From Pyxicephalus adspersus (Eukaryota > Chordata > Amphibia > Anura > Pyxicephalidae): a stretch of 64,000 bases of DNA. The notes beneath the pieces are model-generated. The model did no database searches. It was given only the letters and a program-made list of their open reading frames with translations, and was not told the DNA's origin. The stretch covers positions 120,834,251 through 120,898,250 of the forward strand of contig NC_092861.1 of NCBI RefSeq assembly GCF_032062135.1, given 5' to 3'. Shown piece by piece: positions 59,115 through 64,000 of the stretch (position 1 is its first letter; each line of letters begins with the position of its first letter). The translations under genes were made by a program, and so were the position numbers.

Positions 59115-60894
59115 GTAAGATTTTACGTATACCATTTTAGTTTTAGCTAGTTTAGGTTTAACAAAACCTTAATTATATACTTGTGCTATACTATTTTTGC
59201 TTCCTTTTGATCTAGTAAATATACTATTGAAAGCACTTTGTTATATCTGTTTGATAAATGCAAAAATACTGGGTAATCCTGCTAGAAATTCTGTGAGCTT
59301 CTTGTTCTCTCCACCTCTGCTGGCTGGTAACAGGTACAGTATGTTGTTAAAACAATTTATAATTACAGGAATTGTTACAGAGAGGTTTTTTTAGGCTTGC
59401 CATTTAAGTTGAGTTTATATCCAAAAAAACTCATACATAAGCTACTAACATTCTTAAAAACAATACCAGTTGCAATATGGATGATGATAAAAAAAAATGA
59501 TTTTGTCCTCTTAATTTGTGATCAAAAATAGTATTGCAGTCTCCGTTCCTGATGCGTTTCACCGATAAGCTTCCTCGGGAATGTTTAGAGACAATAAATC
59601 GATGATGACTTGATCCTGTTTTAGATAGTGTTGTGTAAAAAACAGTGTATGTGCTTTCCAAGTACTTTTTATTTCTAGTTGAATATCCAGGAAATATGGA
59701 CAATAAGCTAGGTTTGGTTATTCCCACTCATCTTTATGGAGAGAAGGAAAGCTTTCTAGTTTGTTAATTAATTTATGTAGTGCAGTAGCGTGTTTCTGTC
59801 TGCTAGGTAGCTGTCAAAAAAACAACTTTATCTTATGTTATGGAGAGTAGAAGAGGAAGCCACCGCTGCTCATCCATTTAGGTTGATGAGGGAGTGTTGC
59901 CACACTAGTACAGGAATTTTGTAACAGGTAGGAACACGAGGTAAAAAAAAAATTGGAATATTTGGTTACATTTTACTTTACACCTTGATAGATACAGTTG
60001 TAAAAAGAGTATGGACGCATGTCCTTCCCAAAAAATGTCCTATAGACTGAATGATGTATAATGATAGACAACTGTTAAAAGATCTCCATAACAAATCAGG
60101 AATGGAGATGGTTCAAGTACTGGTGAACCAATTTGTTTGTTTTATATTTTTATTGTTAATAATTTTGATGTTATTATGTAGATTCTTTTATATTAAAATT
60201 CTCCTTTTCTCAGTGGTTAATAATGTTTAAGGAAAAAGTTTTATTAGTAAGTTGGATACTAACTATATATCAAATGCAATCATTTAGCAACCATTACTGT
60301 ATAATTTTACAATAAATTCTAATTGAGTTCTGTGGGTTAATCCACTCTGGCATTAATGATCATGCTGACAGATGGCCAAACTTTTGTTACACAGCTGTCA
60401 ATAAAATGTAGTTGCATCTACCAACCTATCCTTTTATTATTCAGGAGGATACAATATCTGTCAGCTTCAGAAGTCATGTACATGGCTGTTATACTCAAAT
60501 TACATTCAAAACAATGCGTGTATGTATAGGTACTTTCAAAGCTGCCTCTGCAGTGATTTATTCTTCAGCACTCATCAAGACTTCTATCCAGTGGCAGAAT
60601 ATGCATTAGGTCCTAAGCAGAAGCCTATGGCCCAGTGGATGCCAAAAGGGCCCACTTACAACCTTTATGCTGCTTCAGAAAACCAAAGGTTTGTGCAGTT
60701 GTTCGAAGCTGTACACTTGCTCATAACTTCCCAAGCATGATAGATGGTAATATAGACAAAAGTGCAAAAGAGATGGCATTTTTGTTCTTTTTGCAGTTCT
60801 TTTCAATGCTATTCAAAGGTATAGGGCGGCAAAGCTACTACCCTATCCCTGGGAGCCCATTCCCAACTTAACTGTCTCTTTTATCACGCCCTTA

Positions 60895-61215
60895 AAACAG
60901 AATTACATCTGTGAACATTTGGTTTCCAACGCAGGGTGCCGCCATCTTTCAGCTTCAGACTATCTTCAGCCATCTAATTTGGACATGCCAGGATGAATGA
61001 TTTTCATTCATCTTGGCACACACAAAGAAGGCCAGGATTGCCACAATTCCCTGGCAACTAAATGTGATGTAGTGCATGCGCAGCTTAGCTTTGAAACCAG
61101 AAACACATAGCTATCAGGCAGGTAAAACAGATTATTGCAGAAGGGACATCACCTGTCTCTTTCTGTAATAATGACCTGCCTGATTATGCAAACCTAAAAC
61201 TGGAAATGTAATTTT
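60895..61215. mobile_element. dispersed repeat family D, copy 3
   Basis: Contains AGTGCATGCGCAGCTTAGCT, TTGAAACCAGAAACACATAG and a full hairpin at 61113-61184. That hairpin pairs ATCAGGCAGGT with ACCTGCCTGAT, and ATTATTGCAGAAGGGACA with TGTCTCTTTCTGTAATAAT. Parallel to 1352-1690 and 17361-17650. Confidence 0.6.
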
Positions 61216-62499
61216 ACTTAAACCAATATACTAATGAAATGTAATTTTTTTGCAAACATATAAAAGCCTTACACCTATAATACATATTATTTTTTATGCT
61301 GTCATGCTATTATGCTTTCTTAATTCAGGCCAATATATATAATATAAAGGTGACAGGACTGTTTTAACATTTCTGATTCAGTCTATTGGCTCAAATGAAG
61401 TCTACTTTGCTAATCTGATTTTTTATGAAGTAAGAAAAAAATGTGTATAGGTTACATATACTCTCAATACAATATTTATTACAATAGTGGTCCCTTAAAG
61501 TGAAACTGTCATTTCATCATTCCTACACACTAACCCTAAAATGTACTTGAAATGCTAAAGTAAAGTGCATTTGCCACAACAAAAATATGGGGGATTTATG
61601 GAGTTTTCAGAACTCTATGACTTTATTTGCCTTCTTGGCATAATTATGTACAGAAGGAGAGCTAATTCTCCTTAGAAGATTATTTTCTCATTGCATGCTT
61701 TCAGACACTTTTGTTAGATTGGGTAGTTATTTAAAATTTTTAAGGCACATTTAAAACAAGAGTTTTTTAAAAATATTTGCAATATGTGGATCTGCAGAAA
61801 GAGTTACAATGTTTTTTTTCTGCACATACATTAAGGTAAGGCCATCGTAAATACAAATAACCCACAGAGGGGATCCTTATTGAAAACTTGTTTGATTGTA
61901 AATATCTTTAAAATGTAATACAACTATAAAGAAAATCTCAGTTTTTCATTCATAAGTATGCCATTAAAATGCCAAAAAATTAATAAATTAAGTAAAGCAC
62001 TATAAAAACATTTACTGGCAATTTGTATAATTTTGGAGCCACTTTTGCTGTACATTTCAAAGGGTTCTTTCACAAAAAATCCAGTGATTGAAGCAGTTTA
62101 ACAGCCTTTAATCCTTTAAAGAGGGAAGTAATTTTCTTATAATTTTTTTTATGTAATTATTGTGAAAAGCTTGTATCCATGGATACACAAGTAGATCCGC
62201 TATGCTTTATAATATTCCTTGGAATATAACTGTTTAATTAAAGCAGTGCATGCAAAAATGCAAGCGCTTGTTTAACAAAATAGAAATTCCATACTAAAGA
62301 AGAAAATGGATGGTGTTTGCTTGCTTCTAGGACTATAGTTACATATGAATGCTTAATTATGTGTACATATATTGTATATGTTTACTGAATACATAATTCC
62401 TTGTGTCACAATAGATACAACTCGGTGAAAGTAAAGGACCCATGCAGCCAATGCAAGGGGAATGTCATTTTTTGAGCAAAATTCTATTTTTATTAGTAT

Positions 62500-63775
62500 A
62501 ATTTCCTACTTTGTATGTATGGACTCGGCAAAGTATCACTTCTCTTGTCCTGTATGTTTGGTATATATCCCTTCTTATTCTGTTTATATAGACTTGGCAT
62601 AGTATCACTTCTCTTCTCCTGTATGCTGGGTGTAATTTTGGATATCTCCTCTTATTCTTTATGTATGAACACTGCATAGTATCACTTCTTTTGTCCTGTA
62701 TAATGGGTGTAATCCTCATTAGCTCTTCCTATTCTGCATGTATGGAATTTGCATAGTATCACTTCTCCTTCCTGTATGTTGGGTGTAATTCCCAGTATCT
62801 CTTCTTTTTCTGTATATATTGACTGGACATAGTATCACTTCTTTTGTCGTGTATGTTGTGTATATATCTCAGTATCCCTTCTTATTCTGTATATATGGAC
62901 TAGGCATAGTATCACGCATCTTGTCCTGTATGCTGGGTTCTAACTCTCAGTATCCTTATCCTATTCTCTATGTGTGGACTCAGCATAGTATCACTCCTCT
63001 TGTCCTGTATGTTGGGTATATATCTCAGTATCTCTTCTTATTTTGTATAATGGACTATGCATAGTATCACTCATCTTGTCCCGTATGCTGGGTGTAATTC
63101 TTAGTATCCTCTTATTTTTCTGTATGTATGGACTCTGCATAGTATCACTTCTCTTGTTCTGTATGCTGGGTGTAATTCTCAGTATTCTCTATTTATTCTG
63201 TATGTGTGGAATCTGCATAGTATCTCTTCTCTTGTCCTGTATGCTAGGTGTAATTCTCAGTATCCTCCTCTTATTCTGTATGTGTGGACTCAGCATAGTA
63301 TACCTTCCCTTGTTCTATTTGTTGGGTGTAATTTTTGGCATCACTATTTATTTTGTAAGTATAGACTCGGCATAGTATCACTTTTCTTGTCCTGTATGCT
63401 GGGTGTAATTCTCAATATCCTTTTCTCATTTTGTATAAATGGGCATACCGGTAGTAATACTTCTCTTGTCCTGTACACTGGGTGTAATTCTCAGTATCCA
63501 TTCTTATTCTATATGTATTGACTTGGCATAGTATCACTCATCTTGTCCTGTATGCTGGGTGTAATTCTCAGTATCTCTACTTATTCTATATGTATTGACT
63601 CGGCATAGTATCACTCATTTTGTCCTGTATGCTGGGTGTAATTCTCAGTATCCTCTTCCTATTCTGTATGTATGGACTTGGCATGGTATCACTTCTCTTG
63701 TCCTGTATGCTGAGAGTAACTTGCGTTATCCCGTATTTGTTGTATGTATGGAAGCTGCACAGTACGCCTCATTTA
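62500..63775 (+). repeat. minisatellite, about 17 units of 77-78 bp
   Basis: The phrase GCATAGTATCACTTCTCTTG, or a close variant, recurs at about 62527, 62597, 62673, 62751, 62827, 62903, 62980, 63057, 63137, 63214, 63292, 63370, 63443, 63524, 63602, 63680 and 63754, giving a mean period near 77 bp. Each unit continues TCCTGTATGCTGGGTGTAAT, TCTCAGTATC, then a TCTTATTCTGTATGTATGGA-type stretch. Units in the middle are 78 bp, so plus-strand frames stay open over several units and give a repeating Ser/Leu/Cys-rich peptide; this is not considered coding. Confidence 0.95.
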
Positions 63776-64000
63776 CTGTGGCAAAAAGGTGGTAGGCATG
63801 CAAGGAGAGATGAACAGGTATGAAACAAAGATAACAAAATGCTTTTAAAAAGACCTCAATGTATCGAATAACAGAAGACTAATATGGAGTTTTATATACC
63901 CTTAAAAACAGCAATTTTCCTTCTTGACTCTAAAGCATTTAACTATCTGATAGACCATAATTTTTTCTGGACGTTTCAGAGAAATGAAAACCCTATATTT

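Larger units (their letters stand above)
1..64000 (+). other. cfap61: cfap61 gene, internal part (locus spans the whole window)
   Basis: The spliced exons read as vertebrate CFAP61, a protein of about 1,200 residues in mammals. It belongs to the calmodulin- and spoke-associated complex of motile cilia and sperm flagella (FAP61 in Chlamydomonas), which anchors radial spokes to doublet microtubules; loss in mammals gives malformed sperm flagella (established knowledge). Seen here: fifteen exons on the plus strand in unbroken phase, except for one join across an assembly gap. Hallmark peptides in order are FLDYPNWDV, FDLGPFHGLC, PIYRGDVSAFCIQLFCID, DIEYIRSHYNIEDFIYYNYH, VPVRPRRQIVYPLEKLGINA and ARIVVVGASDVGISFLES. 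The order matches the known protein from roughly residue 50 to residue 680. Promoter, start codon, C-terminal half and polyadenylation site lie outside the window. No other gene was seen on either strand. Confidence 0.95.
59115..64000 (+). other. cfap61: cfap61 intron, 5' part (continues beyond window)
   Basis: No further exon could be read. Contents: a decayed repeat near 59440-59760 with CTGATGCGTTTCACCGATAA, a family D repeat (60895-61215) and the minisatellite at 62500-63775. Nothing was seen in about 61220-62490 or 63780-64000. Confidence 0.75.

Noticed and set aside
59431..59760. Possible next cfap61 exon downstream of 59114
   Set aside because: No frame completing a TG-split codon resembles the expected continuation; the text contains a repeat-like CTGATGCGTTTCACC motif.
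63043..63521. Plus-strand open frames of 105-110 codons with repeated peptide
   Set aside because: They are produced by the 78-bp minisatellite period; the frames break wherever the unit length drifts.
62500..63775. CRISPR-like array
   Set aside because: There are no short exact repeats with unique spacers. The whole 77-bp unit is repeated and the context is a vertebrate intron.
1..64000. tRNA, snoRNA, microRNA or other RNA genes
   Set aside because: No B-box-like GGTTCGA(N)TCC arrangement or other convincing RNA signature was found by eye. The hairpins present are attributable to repeats, except the unexplained one at 8019-8091.

Overview
The window is one stretch of a vertebrate nuclear genome and lies wholly inside a single plus-strand gene, cfap61 (cilia- and flagella-associated protein 61, formerly C20orf26). 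I recognise it by reading spliced exon peptides against what I remember of vertebrate CFAP61; no search was run. Small exons of 40-207 bp sit in AT-rich introns of up to 17.4 kb. The introns are full of short non-autonomous DNA transposons whose ends (TTAAAG..., GGGCC.GATTTATTAAA..., TAGGCTACGTACACAC...) look amphibian, so a frog is most likely. Genus and species cannot be told from this.

Layout: fifteen coding exons were placed by GT/GC-AG boundaries, unbroken phase and homology: 300-453, 668-744, 5748-5815, 6971-7097, 11753-11906, 23450-23544, 26308-26391, 28069-28247, 29808-29847, 31221-31360, 36799-36925, 37475-37552, 39993-40199, 41416-41550 and 58987-59114. They total 1,793 coding bases, about 597 codons. 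The start codon and first coding sequence lie upstream of the window, and the C-terminal half lies downstream. At least one exon (about 45 residues) expected between 7097 and 11753 is not visible and is probably hidden in the N gap at 8624-9117. The other N gaps are 1839-2478 and 38250-38917.

Protein: exons from 300 to 41550 encode the N-terminal half, including two segments that resemble acetyltransferase (GNAT) core strands, separated by a variable Ser/Glu-rich linker (23450 to about 28170). The last visible exon (58987-59114) opens the FAD/NAD-type Rossmann-like half. CFAP61 is a component of the calmodulin- and spoke-associated complex at the base of radial spokes in motile cilia and sperm flagella.

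The rest is intron: 13 copies of one foldback MITE family, at least six other repeat families, a 5'-truncated retroposon with target-site duplications, a roughly 1 kb insertion-like block with long inverted arms, and a 77-78 bp minisatellite of about 17 units at 62500-63775. The most notable gene-level feature is a probable GC-AG intron after 28247. I found no RNA gene, no second protein-coding gene, no CRISPR array and no clearly novel system.
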